DNA of 64,000 bases from Serpula lacrymans var. lacrymans S7.9. Its lineage: Eukaryota > Basidiomycota > Agaricomycetes > Boletales > Serpulaceae. The notes beneath the pieces were generated by a model. The model saw only the letters and a program-made list of their open reading frames with translations, had not been told where the DNA came from and made no database searches. The translations under genes were made by a program, and so were the position numbers. Location of the stretch: contig NW_006763299.1 of assembly GCF_000218685.1 (NCBI RefSeq), forward strand, positions 1,318,031 to 1,382,030, written 5' to 3'. Of the stretch, positions 24,813 to 36,791 are shown in pieces (the first letter of the stretch is position 1; each line of letters starts with the position of its first letter).

Positions 24813-25073
24813 ACGTGTATGGGCCTCAAAATCCAAGGGTGTATCCGACAAGCGTTGAAGAGACCGATGCGTCTCGCGTTCAAAAAGGCCAGTATACTTC
24901 TTCGTACTCGCGTGAGTGCCTATACAGCGATACAAGTTCTTGCGAAACTGCTTGAACCGAGGACCATGCTGCACAAGAGACAAGGAACGATCCCAGCCCA
25001 TGAGTTCCCTTGCTGGCGTCAGCTTCGGCCGGTTAGAGTACTTTCTGGCTATGGGAGCTGAAGCCCTGGAAGC
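24813..25073 (-). pseudogene. Cytochrome P450 fragment (relic)
   Basis: About 87 codons on the minus strand match the region around the B-C helices of basidiomycete P450s: KYSNRPKLTPARELMGWD, then SLVQHGPRFKQFRKNLYRC, then FERETHRSLQRL and DFEAHTR. The surrounding frame runs 24756-25382, but the parts before and after do not resemble P450. The heme-binding cysteine motif, the I-helix and the K-helix ExxR are absent within reach on either strand. This is therefore a decayed remnant of a P450 gene, not a working enzyme. The family is clear from the spacing of the W-D, R-F-R and E-T-H-R residues; the subfamily is not. Confidence 0.7.
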
Positions 25074-25385
25074 ATGCATATTGTCATTCCTGCGACTCAG
25101 ACTACCATTGGCAGGTGCAAAGATGGAGAAACAGGTTACCATTACCAGCCACGCCGAGCCTGCTCTGCGATGCTGTAAAGGGAGATATCTGACTCGGAGC
25201 TCTTGACTCGGAAACAAAGCCTCTTGCATACACACGTTCATAGACGGACAGTGACGGTCAGATAAGGAACAAGCCTCGCTCGAGCTCAGTAAATTCTTGC
25301 TAGAACAAATAACACTTGTAAGCGAAACAGCATTTAACAAGAAATATAAACGCCTACATGTAGAGCAACATTCATAACACACGAT

Positions 25386-25493
25386 GAGCCTATACCGGTA
25401 TTAATCGTGGCTAGCTCGTATTCATTGTCACGGTAACTTAATGATCATGATTCCTTTCTGTCACTGGACAGAAAGGAATCTGGGTATAGGCTC
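25386..25493. repeat. Nested inverted repeat (possible small foldback element)
   Basis: A perfect 14-base stem, GATTCCTTTCTGTC (25449-25462), pairs with 25467-25480 around a four-base loop. Outside it, GAGCCTATACC (25386-25396) is the exact inverse of GGTATAGGCTC (25483-25493). The outer arms are 11 bases and the unit is 108 bases long. It ends about 97 bases before the G-patch gene start. No target-site duplication is evident. Confidence 0.7.
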
Positions 25494-25589
25494 CTACTAT
25501 CCACGCATGGTACCAAATACATATAAACACACGCTATGTTATTGGCCGCTCAACCGACGTTGCTTACTCCGAGTCAAGCACCAAGAACG

Positions 25590-28500
25590 ATGAGCACTAC
25601 TCGGTTGAAACGCAAACTCGGAGATCTGGGTATTGACCCAGCAAGTTCAAAGGCGAATGAGTCTTTTTGCTTGGTGCGTAGTGCAACTCTTATACCGGTG
25701 AAATCTTCATTTACCTATAATACCTATGGACAGATCGGCACACCGTTGCCTCCGCTCGAAAAGTCTCGGGATACGGGAGAATTCGTACCATTGTGGAAAC
25801 AGGATGTTTGTTTTCTTGCGTTTCTTCGTATAACAGCTTAAGTTCATGTCCCTATCTTCAGGTCAGAGACGAGAAAGGGCGTCGAAGATTGCATGGTGCA
25901 TTCACAGGAGGTTTCTCTGCTGGATATTTCAACACTGTGGGCTCCAAAGAAGGTATGTACGATTCCAGTTTTTAGGATCCTCTATATCATCACGTGCTAC
26001 CGTCAATCTTGCATGAACTACATGCCAAATTATGCGATAATACTGAGTTGCCTTCTGCGTATACTATATGCGTCGGACGTGGAGGGTGCAAGCCAGAATC
26101 ACGACTCAAGTATCTATCACTATTCATATACTAACACAACTTGCATGTGATAGGATGGGCACCCTCTACCTTCGTTTCTTCGCGTTCTGACCGCGCTCAG
26201 AAGCGTGCCGCACGGCCGGAAGACTTCATGGATGAAGAAGACATCGCTGAACGCCGAGCTGATTTGAATCTCGTTGACGAAAATGAGCAGATGGACCTCC
26301 TTGGTGGAACGCAAGCTGAGATGAGTCGCCGCGCTGGTACCGAAGAGGATGAGAAAGAGTAAATGGGATTCATCAATGCTGTTTTTCTTAATTCTAATGC
26401 TTTACATGCAGCCCCATCACGCTAGCGCTGGAACAGTCCCTTCTTCCCGCACCTAAAGATTCCGTCGGGGCTCGCATACTGAAGAAGATGGGTTGGCGCA
26501 TTGGGCAAGGAATTGGCCCACGCGTGACATGGCGCCAGCGTGCTATTCAAGACGGACGCGATCTAGATGCTGAAGTGGACGAAGAGGCGAAGAAGCACTT
26601 GTATGCTCCAAAAAATACGCCATTACTGGTTCCAGCGAGAAAAGACAACTCACATGGACTAGGGTACTCCCCTGGAATGGGGCTACACGATAGCTTAGGT
26701 ATGGGTAAAACGGGAAAGGTCGAAGGTGATTCGAGGTTGGCTGGTGAGTATCATAGCTTTGTCTTTGAACCACGGTCGAATGAACCAAGGGCGTGTCAAT
26801 TACAGCTGGGTTCGGTCTGGGAGCACTCAACGACGCGGATGAAGATGATCTCGACATTTACGATGGCAAAGTAGTTCGCGGTGGCAGTCGTACTGCATAT
26901 GATGCAAGCGATGTACATGACGACGACCATATAACTTCTGGTACTAGGCATGCAGGTCGTAAGGGAGCTCCACCACCACCTGTAAGCATTCATTTCTTTT
27001 TTCTACTTGTGACATCAGTATATTTCAGCTCACGTACTCTAGAGATCGTCCTCATCAGGCGGTAAATTTAGTGATGGTAAATCACCTGTAGCAGGTTTTG
27101 TAGTCTCTGACAAACCTGTTGCTCAAGATGAATGGTATGTCTACAGTCAGAGTCGTCTCCCCTGCTATCATTGCTCTAACTCAAATTATCAGGTTTCCTT
27201 TGCCTGATATACCTAAGGACTGGAAGCCAGACCCTACACGCGTCTGGGGTGGCAAAGAGAATGTAGACGCTGAAAGAGAGGAACCAACCGGTGGCGCTCC
27301 ACGACCACAACCTCACGCTCAATGGAAAACTGGTAAAACAGCAGGCGAGGTATGTTTTGCCATGAATCTAATTGCTTTGTCTAACATATCCCTAGCGAGG
27401 AGCTATATTGGGTGAAATATCCCAACCTTCAGCACCTCGCTCAGTGTTTGAATACATGTCACAAAAGGACCAAGAACGCATCAGGTCATTCACTTCTATT
27501 CCCAACCGATTTGTACCGCCTTCCAACGATCGTCCAACCTCGCCGGCGCTACCGTCGGCCCCTCTTACCATCCCACATACCGAGCCCCAAGTTGCTCAAT
27601 CCGCGTTACTCGGCTTCCGACCCTTCACCTCAGATCCCACCAAGCAAGCACGGTACAACCGTTATCTGCAGGCTGCTGCAGACCCTGGCGGCACCACATC
27701 ACCTCCACAACCCACTCCAGGACAAGATGCCGACTCTTTTGGAAGAGAGATGGCTGAGTATGCAAAGGCGGCTGCTCTATTCCGCCCCGTATCGGGTGCC
27801 ATGGCAGGAAGATTCACTAGTGCGGCGGTGCTAGACCTGGGCCCAAAAATTATTGAAGGGTTGCATCAACCAGTTGCAGGTGAAAGTGCCGATGATGACG
27901 CTGATGAACAAGACGAACGGGAGGAACGGATAGAGGAGAAGATGGAGGAGGATCCGAAGGTTCACGCTGCGAAGCTGGGGATGTATGGTCCTATGACACG
28001 CGAGACGGTGGTATGGCAGCCTGCGAGGCTGCTGTGCAAGAGGTTCGGGGTGAAGGAGCCAAATCCGGAGCCTGTCGATGAAAAGGTGGCACCTTCTGAT
28101 CCGGGGTCGGGATGGCAGCCTGAGTCAGAGTTGTCAAAAGCGGATGCAAGCGTGCCAGCTTCTGGTAGTGGTGATGTTCCTGCAAGTGTGGACGGTGGCA
28201 AGAAGAAGAGACGAGATATCGCAAATATCGGATTAGGTGAGGATGATGGGCAGGGAGAGGACACGTTGACGTATGTACGGCCCGCGATGGACGTGTTCAA
28301 GGCTATATTTGCAAGTGACGACGAGGAAAGTGAGGATGAAGGTGGACAGAATGGAGACGATGGGAAGAAAGCTGAAGAGGGTGAAGATGGAGCTATCACC
28401 GGTGTTGCTGCGATAGAATCATCTTCTACGCCAGTACCCATGCCTCCACCCGCAGAGGCGGGTCCATCCACCACTCCTGCCTCTCAGCTAAACCCGAATG

Positions 28501-28964
28501 GAGTCCCCTCCACGGAGAAGATAGATCTAGCTACTTTCAAGCCAACATTCATTCCCCGATCCGAGCGGGAAGGCAAATCCAAGAAGTCAAAGGAGAAAGA
28601 CAAGGAAAAGAAGAGTAAGAAGAAAAAGGGAGGTGCACTCGTCTCATTCGAGGTAGATGAAGGAGGTGAGGAGTCGTTATCGTTCTCTACTCCTCGGGAA
28701 AGGCGGAAGGATCGCGATCGACCAAAGAAAAAGAAACGGAGGGACAACGAACATGAAGCTGATCGTGGCGACGAGGGCGACGACGAGGGTATGTGGGTAG
28801 AGAAGCCGCCACCTGCATTCGTAAAGACTTTGGCCATGGATGAACCACCACCAATCGGTATTGGGAGCCTGGGCGCTAATGATACGGCTGATAACATGGA
28901 CGTACTTATGGGAGATACAGAGCGCCCTATGAGAGGGCGAAAGCGCGCAGTAGATTTCATGTAG
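25590..28964 (+). CDS. G-patch splicing factor, GPATCH1/TGH type
   Basis: Nuclear protein of the GPATCH1/TOUGH family, linked to the spliceosome. The N-terminal DUF1604-type block is clear: [20 protein letters not shown], then [20 protein letters not shown] and [10 protein letters not shown], then [15 protein letters not shown] (25734-26200). The G-patch follows at about 26470-26530 ([19 protein letters not shown]). The C-terminal half (27408-28964) is a single long exon, Pro-rich then strongly acidic and Lys-rich ([18 protein letters not shown]), as in nuclear RNA-processing proteins, and ends GRKRAVDFM. The start at 25590 ([14 protein letters not shown]) matches the family's usual beginning; an upstream in-frame ATG at 25536 is less likely. 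The first intron (25674-25733) is 60 bases with no in-frame stop. The stop lies only 41 bases from the end of the convergent MAK11 gene. Confidence 0.88.
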
Positions 28965-29005
28965 TCTACAGTCTACTGTAAATGTAGTATAATGCTATTT
29001 TTGTT

Positions 29006-30657
29006 TTATTCCTCGTCTTCACTACCCTCCTCCTCCTGCTTATCTTCACCATCATCTTCGCCCTGTGAGTGCCAACCTTCAAGTCCTTCATGTTGTTCCT
29101 CCTCGCTGTCCTCGTGTCCATGCCCATTGTCAGCACGCTTTCTCTTTCCATTTACTGCATTCGCAATTTCGGACGGCTCGCCTTCTGCTATCGTCATGCA
29201 AGTCAGCCTAGTGCCCTTGGTGTCGTATTCAGCAACAGGATGTATTTCCAATTTTTCTTCACAATGTGCTGGCAGAGAAGCCAAATCATACACATGGATC
29301 TTCCCATCTGAGGAGACGGTACAGACTATCGTTGTGGACAATCTGGCGCTTTTTTGGTTTTCTGAGGGAGGCAAGGCTATTGCGAGCGCTTCCACTGCTT
29401 TGACCCTATCAGAGGATTATTGAGTTTATCAAGGTCCAAAAAATGGTACGAAAGATATAAAGAGGGAGCATACCGATTTGAATGCCCTACCATCTCTGCA
29501 ATTACGGTAGGAATTTTTTCAGGATCTTCATGTATCTCGTATATCGAGACTTTTTTATCTTCGGCCCCGACAAAGAGAACTTCGCCAGTGCCATTGACGC
29601 GTGTGCAAAATTTTACGCTGTGGATGCGGGATGGATGGGTAATGATATGTTGCAAAACCATATCCTATAACACAGTCGGAACAAAATCAAACAATCAAGT
29701 TTCCATCTTGGTGAATAAAAGGCGAGGGTGAAAACGTACTGTAGTATATATCTCGATGGTTGCCCTGCATTGGACTACGAAGCACGAGCCAGTGACTGAC
29801 CAACGCACCAGCTCACCCTCTTGACGTGAATCAATACCCCAAAATGGACATCGATGAAATTTGAAGAAAATAGCCCACCTTTTCCCAATTTCGTGCTGGC
29901 TGAGCCCTTTCCCCGCATGAGATCCCACATCCGGAGTGTTTTATCTTTGCCGACACTCAAAGCAACTTTACCTGAGGGGTGGATTGCAACCGAATTTACG
30001 GCGCCTTTGTGGCCTTTTAGAGAGCGCAGGACAGCCCAATCTCGGGCACGAAAGAGGCATAGCGTCCCGTCTTCTGAAGATGAGAGAAGGTGGGACCGCG
30101 AGGGGAATTGTAGCTCCGTAATCGACCCTGAAATATATAACTTAGTTATACTGTTATTCAGAAAAAGGGGGAAACGTACCTTCGTGGTGCATCAGTCCAC
30201 CGATCTCCTTCCTTCTCCGTAGATCCCATACTTTGACGATCTCATCTGCACTCCCTGTAGCGAGCCATTTACCACCATTCGGGGACGCTGCGACAGCCTT
30301 TATACATGACACATGCGCTGGGAAGATGAAGATGGGATTTAGGTGGAAGGTATAACCAGGAGCTGAAGACGATGGGGTCACTGTGCCTTCGAGGCCGTAT
30401 AAGAGTTTTTCGTAAGACCCAGCGACGACTTTGAAGCTAGATGGTAGTACGAATGTGGTGGGTTCACTGCGTACATTTTTATTTGAGGCTGGGACTGTAG
30501 CAGCTTTTTGTTTGCCTTTTGGAGAGGGAGGTGAGACTGGTAGATCGAGTTCTGGGTTTGACTCGGTGGGTGGGGGTGTATTCGTGCGTTTTGTCGCGAG
30601 GCTTTTATCGACTTTGGCCTTTTTTGACTTGCGCTCTGGCGCACTCGTCTTATGCAT
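29006..30657 (-). CDS. MAK11: WD40 ribosome biogenesis protein MAK11 (PAK1IP1 type)
   Basis: Nucleolar WD-repeat protein needed for 60S subunit assembly. The start at 30657 (MHKTSAPERKSKKAKVDK) gives a basic N-terminus; an in-frame ATG at 30702 is possible. WD repeats follow: FVLPSSFKVVAGSYEKLLYG, then NGGKWLATGSADEIVKVWDL (about 30230-30300), then ELQFPSRSHLLSSSEDGT, then the repeat reading VALSVGKDKTLRMWDLMRGK (29905-29960), then a repeat with NGTGEVLFVGAEDKKVSIYE (about 29530-29600) and finally SSDGKIHVYDLASL. The C-terminal tail is strongly acidic and ends EEGSEDEE. Acidic tail and repeat order fit MAK11/PAK1IP1 better than other WD proteins. It is tail-to-tail with the G-patch gene and head-to-head with UTP23. 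Confidence 0.87.
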
Positions 30658-30870
30658 AATATAGTGAACAATATCGAGTTTAGTAAATGCAAGGCTTTGC
30701 ACTCAGCAGGCTGCGGTCACAGTCTCTGGTAGCCTCGCAATTCAAGTGATTTTCGAAATTTCCAAGTCACGTGCCTACTTTCTTACTGTCATTTCTTCCA
30801 CTACGAAACTCTGGCATAAACTACGTCTTTCAGGTCACTCAAAAATAGGAAGAAAACACATTATCTCAAC
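30658..30870. promoter_or_regulatory. Divergent promoter MAK11 / UTP23 with TCACGTG box
   Basis: These 213 bases separate two divergent ribosome-biogenesis genes. A TCACGTG site lies at 30767-30773, about midway. Co-regulation is inferred from shared position and related function. Confidence 0.55.
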
Positions 30871-31967
30871 ATGCGTCAAAAAAGAGCGAAGGCCTACCGT
30901 AAACTCATGTCCCTCTACTGCACTTCCTTTGGCTTTAGGCAGCCATATCAGGTACTTGGTGAGCTACCAAAGTATTGGGTCTTTTACGGACTTGCTAAGA
31001 ATATTCCGCGCATATAGTCGACTCAGAATTCTGTAAATTCGCTATGGAGTCAAAGGTGGATCTTGTAAAACAGCTCAACGTCGTCTTGCAGGGCGAAGTA
31101 AAACCAAGTGAGTACGCCTTGCCATCCTTCCACTCGCAGTTAGATCACTCTATCTAACGAAGTTTGATTGTGTGTAGTGATTACGCAGTGTTGCATCCAC
31201 GAACTTTATCTCCAGGGAAAATCACACCAACCAGCCATCGACCTGGCCAAGACTTTCGAGCGAAGACGATGCAACCACAGAGAAGCAATCCCGGGGGATG
31301 ACTGCCTTTCAAGTGTCGTCGGTATTGCCTCACTATCACTCTTCCTATCCATCCACTCTTCCTAAACTCCCCGATCTCTCATAGGGACCTCCAATAAACA
31401 TCGCTATGTGATAGCTACACAATCGCAGCCGCTGAGAACGAAATTATGGAATATCCCCGCCGTTCCTGTCATACATATCAACCGCTCTGTGTTCGTCCTT
31501 GCGCCTTCAAGTAGCGTGACGCTAGAAGCGAAAGAAAGTGTATGTTCTCCGTTATATGCGTGGTCTTTTAAAGCTTGTTGTTCTGAATATCAACCTGATA
31601 CATTTTGCAGATCGAGGAACAAGCCCTCCATCCTGCCAAGTCTGACCTACCACTTCTACCCTCCGCGCCTGAACCGCCGCGAAAGAAGAAAAAGGGACCT
31701 AAAGGCCCCAATCCACTCAGTGTGAAAAAGAAGAAACCAGCACCAACCCCTAGTTCTTCAGGGCAATCCCATAACCAAAAGAATATGGAAACCTCAAATA
31801 TTCAAAGTGAGGCTGCTGGGAGGAAACGGAAGGAGAACCCTATCGACGGCGAAGTAGAGTCTATTCATACGAAAGAGGGCCCTGATACAGAATCAAGTTC
31901 GCGTGGAGAAAGGAAAAGGAAGAGACGTAGAAAGAATGATCACGTCCAAACGGTGCCTGTAACATAG
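30871..31967 (+). CDS. UTP23: rRNA-processing protein UTP23
   Basis: PIN-domain-like nucleolar protein of the SSU processome, needed for early 18S rRNA processing and snR30 release. The first exon starts MRQKRAKAYRKLMSLYC and, after an intron at about 30960-31018, continues VDSEFCKFAMESKVDLVKQL. Then come ITQCCIHELYLQGK and the Cys/His cluster RRCNH...DDCLSSVVG, which supplies the family's zinc-binding residues. The segment GTSNKHRYVIATQSQPLR and IPAVPVIHINRSVFVLAPSS completes the PIN-like fold (31385-31510). The C-terminal tail is Lys/Arg-rich (PRKKKKGPKGPNPLSVKKKK) and ends QTVPVT. All expected blocks are present in about five exons. The catalytic acidic residues of active PIN nucleases are known to be incomplete in this family. 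Confidence 0.92.
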
Positions 31968-34900
31968 GTTACGGGAAATGCGTATGCAAAAGTACTCCTC
32001 GGTTTCATAACTATATGTAATGCTTTGTCAGTCCTTATTTTTTTTTTGCGGATAGGGCTTTCTTAATGCTAAACTCGGGATCATTATTGAACAATGGAAG
32101 GCGATGTATTCAGGGGATCCCTTCGCTCGACCTGAATTCTATATTCACCACATACCACTCAAAAAGCGCTATGAATTCACGAACCCCTGTAAAGCATGAG
32201 CGTATGATATCAAAAGGGGAAAAACTACGCTGACGTTTGCCACACCAGTCTGCTTTCGGCTGGTGAGAGGCTGCCCAAATTGGGAAACTGTTGATTGCTC
32301 AAGAATACCCTCCTCTCAAAGGAAATACTTGGCACGTCGTTGCGAATAGTGACGCCCAATCCGACACACATTGCTTGACGATGATAGATCAGAGCCAACG
32401 CGAGCATGAGGAGGATCATTCAGGGATAGAACACCTAGACCTCAGGCTACACGTGTGGAACGTGTATTTCCAGAGCCCTCTCATTCAAGTATGTTCTGGG
32501 TGGACATATCCTGGTTACTGCCAAGCTCAATCAGGCGCCTCTCCTTCTCAATTTTTCTTATGTTGGACTCGACATCGTGTCTCTTTGACACGTAAACCTT
32601 TCACCGTTCACGCGCCTTATGTGCGACAATCGTGAGTTACTTACCCCAGTGATGACCTGTCCTACTATGCACGTTTACCTGGAAATAATTCGTGAGAGGT
32701 TCACGTTAACTAATGTCGACGGATACCTCGGCATCGTACGTCACGCCAACTTGATACTTGGCATGTCATGCACAGCGATCACAACGTGTTTAATGCAACG
32801 GACAATAATGTCCAGGAGTACAATACGAAAGGTACCTGGTCATAATCGTCGAAGTACGCATGTTTGAAAGATCGTCGGATAGCCCTCCTTCGGACGGATC
32901 ATGTAGTGGGTGGTCTTATGTTGAACGACGACGATCCATTTATTGATTGATTGTATGGTGGAGGGGATGACGGGCATAGCCTCTTTAGCTCTTGCCTCAT
33001 CGCGAAGGAAAAATCACTGTATGGCAAGAAAGTGACCATATTTGTAATTTTCTTTCCAGCGCTATATCTAGTTGAAAAACCCACATTCAACAGTGCTGTG
33101 CCCGTCAGCCTTGCGTTGTTCTGCTAAGCCGTTATTTCTCAAAGATGACAATTAGTACTCAATACAAAATCGGGCACATATATGAGCCAGCGGCTGCCTT
33201 CGATTACCGATGAAACTTGCCCTTGGTCCTCGGTACGTCGATATCGGATAATGGCGATGACTAGGGACACAGATTAGCTTTGGAGCACTAATGATAGTAT
33301 TGTATTGATGATTTACAATGCACTATAATAGCATGTCGCAAGAAAATCGGAAGGGAAATCGGACTCAATCATTGACAATTGAATGTGGTGGCTTCTACTT
33401 AGCTTTGTAAACCAACGTTATAGAAGAGTGTGGGTCCCCCTCAGGGATATATGCCTCTATCCTCGGGCCAGCACACGAATGTTTTTGTAGACACTGGGGT
33501 CGTGTCCCACTGGGACTGGCAGTTTATTCCGCGCTCGTGCTGTTAAAGTCGGAGCTACTTGACAGCGGACCATGCCATAAATTGCATGAAAACTCTGAAG
33601 GCACCCCAGTTTTTCATGAAGCCGTCAGCAGCCTCATCTTGAGACTCATCGCCGTCGCTAAACTTGAAGAAGGCATTCTAGTAGAGTACGTGTCAGTCGT
33701 AAGCCTGGCGATCACGTAGAAATTATAATCTAAACTGAGAATTCAGTTATACGTCGGGGATAAAACGAAACACAGAGAATATGAAATATGTAAAGTCCAT
33801 ACACGGCATGTTTGCAAAGCGGGGCATATGCACTGTCGAGGGTTGCGTCGCGAATGTCCTCGCCGTGATTCGGACATTGCCAATATTGAGTAAGAGTCTA
33901 TAGCTAGTGTGCATCGCGGCGCATGTCCACTTCGTCGATAATGAAAATGTGATCGCAAGCCTCTCTGTAAAGGATGAGTATACTATGGTTGCAACCAGTG
34001 GGGACCTAGGTGGGAGACCATGACATCGGGGCACAAGAAAACCCTCGCGCTCCGGTCAATGTCGACTACCGCACCCCATTCTTCCGCTAGCTGCTTATAT
34101 CCTAAACCTTCAATATATCAAGGCTGTCGAACGGAAATGATGCTGTCAGAGCAGGATTCAAGCAGCATATGGGACAGGCTCATCTGATTGCAATGGAACT
34201 TGATGTCGAGAGACAGCCAGAGTCATTCGTATGCACTAATGCCCATTGCTCTGTGCGGGCCCGGTCAAGCCCGACACTCTGCCATTTGCAGATATACAGC
34301 ATTAGCTGCGTATGGGGACCAGGAAGCGATGTTTAGCGATCAAAGGGATATTTTACTGAATGGGGACATATAACAGTGGCACAAACTGTATCCTAGTATG
34401 GTGGGCGTCATAGGCGTTACCTGACGGTTGGTTATCGGAGTCTATTCTTTTAGTTCTTGATACTTAGTTCTCATGCTTTCTCATGCCCATGAGTACGGCT
34501 CAGCTGCTTATCGCATGCCCTATATCGTGCTTGTGTCGGGTCGATCGGTCCTCGTTACTAGACTCGTACGTACAGCGGCGGCTGTTAACTTGAACCATTT
34601 TCCTGTTTTCCCAAACCTTACTTATTGCTGTGGTATGTAGGTCCCATTTCTGCCGAATTCCTCAGGGGATGATTTGAGCATATATAACCACTCCTCCAAA
34701 TATAGTGTTCGGTGAACTGCAATCATATCCTAATACACGTACTATTGTCCATCCCTGGTATTCTTCTGTAGGCAACTTTCTTACAGTAAAGTGGTGGTCG
34801 CCTTGGTTCGGGCAAAAGCTTCAATAGCAAAACGTTACCCTACTTTCCTTTCAGGAACTTCAAGTTCATGCTGTTTCGACAGAGAAGTGCTTTCCATCTG

Positions 34901-35030
34901 CCACCGGTACAATCACGCTCGATTCAGCTTTGGAGAACTGGGTACATTTCACAGTCCATTGTGAATAGGTAAGTTGTGGCATTCCGACTCTGTGTCTTCT
35001 GGCTGATATTTTTGGTATTGGAGCTTTTGA
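31968..35030. other. Gene-poor stretch before the DUF6533 pair
   Basis: This 3-kb region has no conserved gene that I can recognise on either strand. Short frames exist but lack family features. On the minus strand around 33720-34110 there is a faint run reading DHIFIIDEVDM that recalls a helicase/ATPase Walker B motif, without supporting motifs. A TATATAA sequence at 34681-34687 lies about 345 bases upstream of the next gene. Confidence 0.4.
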
Positions 35031-36791
35031 ATGTCATTTTCGCCACAATTCGCTCGGGATCTGTCTTTGAGGAGGTAAGGGACTATCGTCATCTGGTGAT
35101 AACCTTATGTAAGAGTTTGGACAGGACCATTGGTGTAGCAGGTGGTACTTTGCTTCTGTGGGACTTTCTGTTGACCTTCGGTGACGAAGTGAGTCCTTTC
35201 GAAAGTTTGCGGTGTGTCGCAAGTATGGTTTGACGAATTGACCGCAGGTTGAGTACATCTGGAGCACTCGCTGGTCCTTTGCAAAAGTCACTTTTCTCAC
35301 CAATCGTTACGGGAATCTCTTATTTCAAGTCCTCGTCAATGGACAAGAACTGGGAATTATCTCAGGATCTCCAGCCACGGTCAGTACGCTGTTTTTCGTT
35401 ATTTTACTAATAGTTAAATCAATGCTCTTTTAGCAGTTCTGCTTCCATTTCACATACTTCATCAGCATTTTCATGAATTTTTCCGCAGAATCAATACACA
35501 GTACGTTCGAGCGCCCGTTTTTAGGAACCGGCTACTGCAATGACTTTTATAGTACTCGTGCTAGTCCGGGCTTGGGCGATCTGGGGGTGCAAACCAAGGA
35601 TGGCTACTATTCTAATTACAATCTACATCATATATCTCCTACTCGCGATAGGATTCACGACTTTTGGAGCCAGCCAGCAGGACTGTGAGCGTTGTTTCCT
35701 TGCCTACCACTCTCACGATGTCTTCAGCTCACCCTGTCTATTGCTATTAGACGCCGGCTTTTTTGCTACGGACATCATCCGGACGTGTATAGGACAATTG
35801 CCGCGTGAGTAGTTTTTTTTTTTTGCCGAATTTCGTGCTTATAAAACTACGAGCTCTTAATTGCCTGTCATGTCCTTAGCTTACTTAGTAAGTCTATTCT
35901 AGTCGTACTCGTAAACCAATTTCTAATGAAGTGTACCCGGTAGTGGCTCCTATGGGTTGCAAGGTAATTAATTATGGTCCTGTCAAATTGCGTCATTGGT
36001 TGACATGATGATCCAGCATGCTAATAGATGCAATGGCATTTACTTTGACAATGCGATGCCTGAGGGCCTATTCGCGTGAGCGAGAAAACTTATACCCAAC
36101 GCCGCTCCTTCATCTAATGTACAGAGATGGTAAGAGTTGTATCATCTAGGTTGGTGTTTTAATCGAATTCCTTCTTTCCTTTCCAACTTTTAGCTATCAT
36201 ATTTTTCGTCGTGAGTGTATCATATTTGTATACTTATACGCCTATGACCAACGCAGTGCTTTGTTACGCAGGTCAGCACTTTGAATAATGTGCTTACTAT
36301 AATGATATGGTGAGAAAGCGCCATTTTTGTTTTCCTTGCCTTTATTTTATCACCGACGTAGGAATATCTATTCTGGTGTAAGTTTGATAAAATTCTTCAC
36401 TAGACCAATATTTGAAAGGTGAAAAGGACCCCAAATACTTCATTTCAGTGACGTGAGTGCTCTATACTGTATATCATGCATCCTTTTTACTAATTTATCT
36501 CCTAGTTTTTTCCTGCCAATACTTAGCATGTCTGGACAACGCTTGGTCCTTAATTTGCGCCGAATCAATATGAGAAGTCGGGCGTTGAGCACTGATGAAC
36601 TAGGCAGGGAAGTCGACCGACAGCTACTTGAGTTTCACTTCGACGAAGACGAGTCACGTCGTGTCGCTTATGATATGGCACCGGAGAGATCGATGCACTC
36701 AGAGATGAAGCAAGATGAGGAGAGCTGCGTCAGTAGTGGTATCAACAATGTCATAGAACTCGCTGAGCTGAACTCCCACGGTCGATCATAG
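35031..36791 (+). CDS. DUF6533-like integral membrane protein, copy A
   Basis: A multi-pass membrane protein of a family expanded in basidiomycetes; its function is unknown. The first exon (MSFSPQFARDLSLRR) leads into GVAGGTLLLWDFLLTFGDE, then VEYIWSTRWSFAKVTFLTNR after an intron, which is the DUF6533 signature. Further membrane segments read FHFTYFISIFMNFSAESIH, VLVRAWAIWG and MATILITIYIIYLLLAIGF (35460-35690). Later comes MRCLRAYSREREN and LLHLMYRD (36050-36127). The cytoplasmic tail carries GQRLVLNLRRIN and ends ELAELNSHGRS. About eight to ten short exons are needed, so exon edges are tentative. Copy B at 38889-40603 has the same block order, so the pair arose by local duplication. Confidence 0.78.

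Noticed and set aside
20569..25073. Permease plus P450 as part of a secondary-metabolite cluster
   Set aside because: The P450 is only a fragment, no synthase or regulator is nearby, and the permease is a general amino acid type.
33720..34110. Minus-strand run with DHIFIIDEVDM, like a helicase or ATPase Walker B motif
   Set aside because: No Walker A or other helicase motifs were found nearby and stops interrupt the frame.
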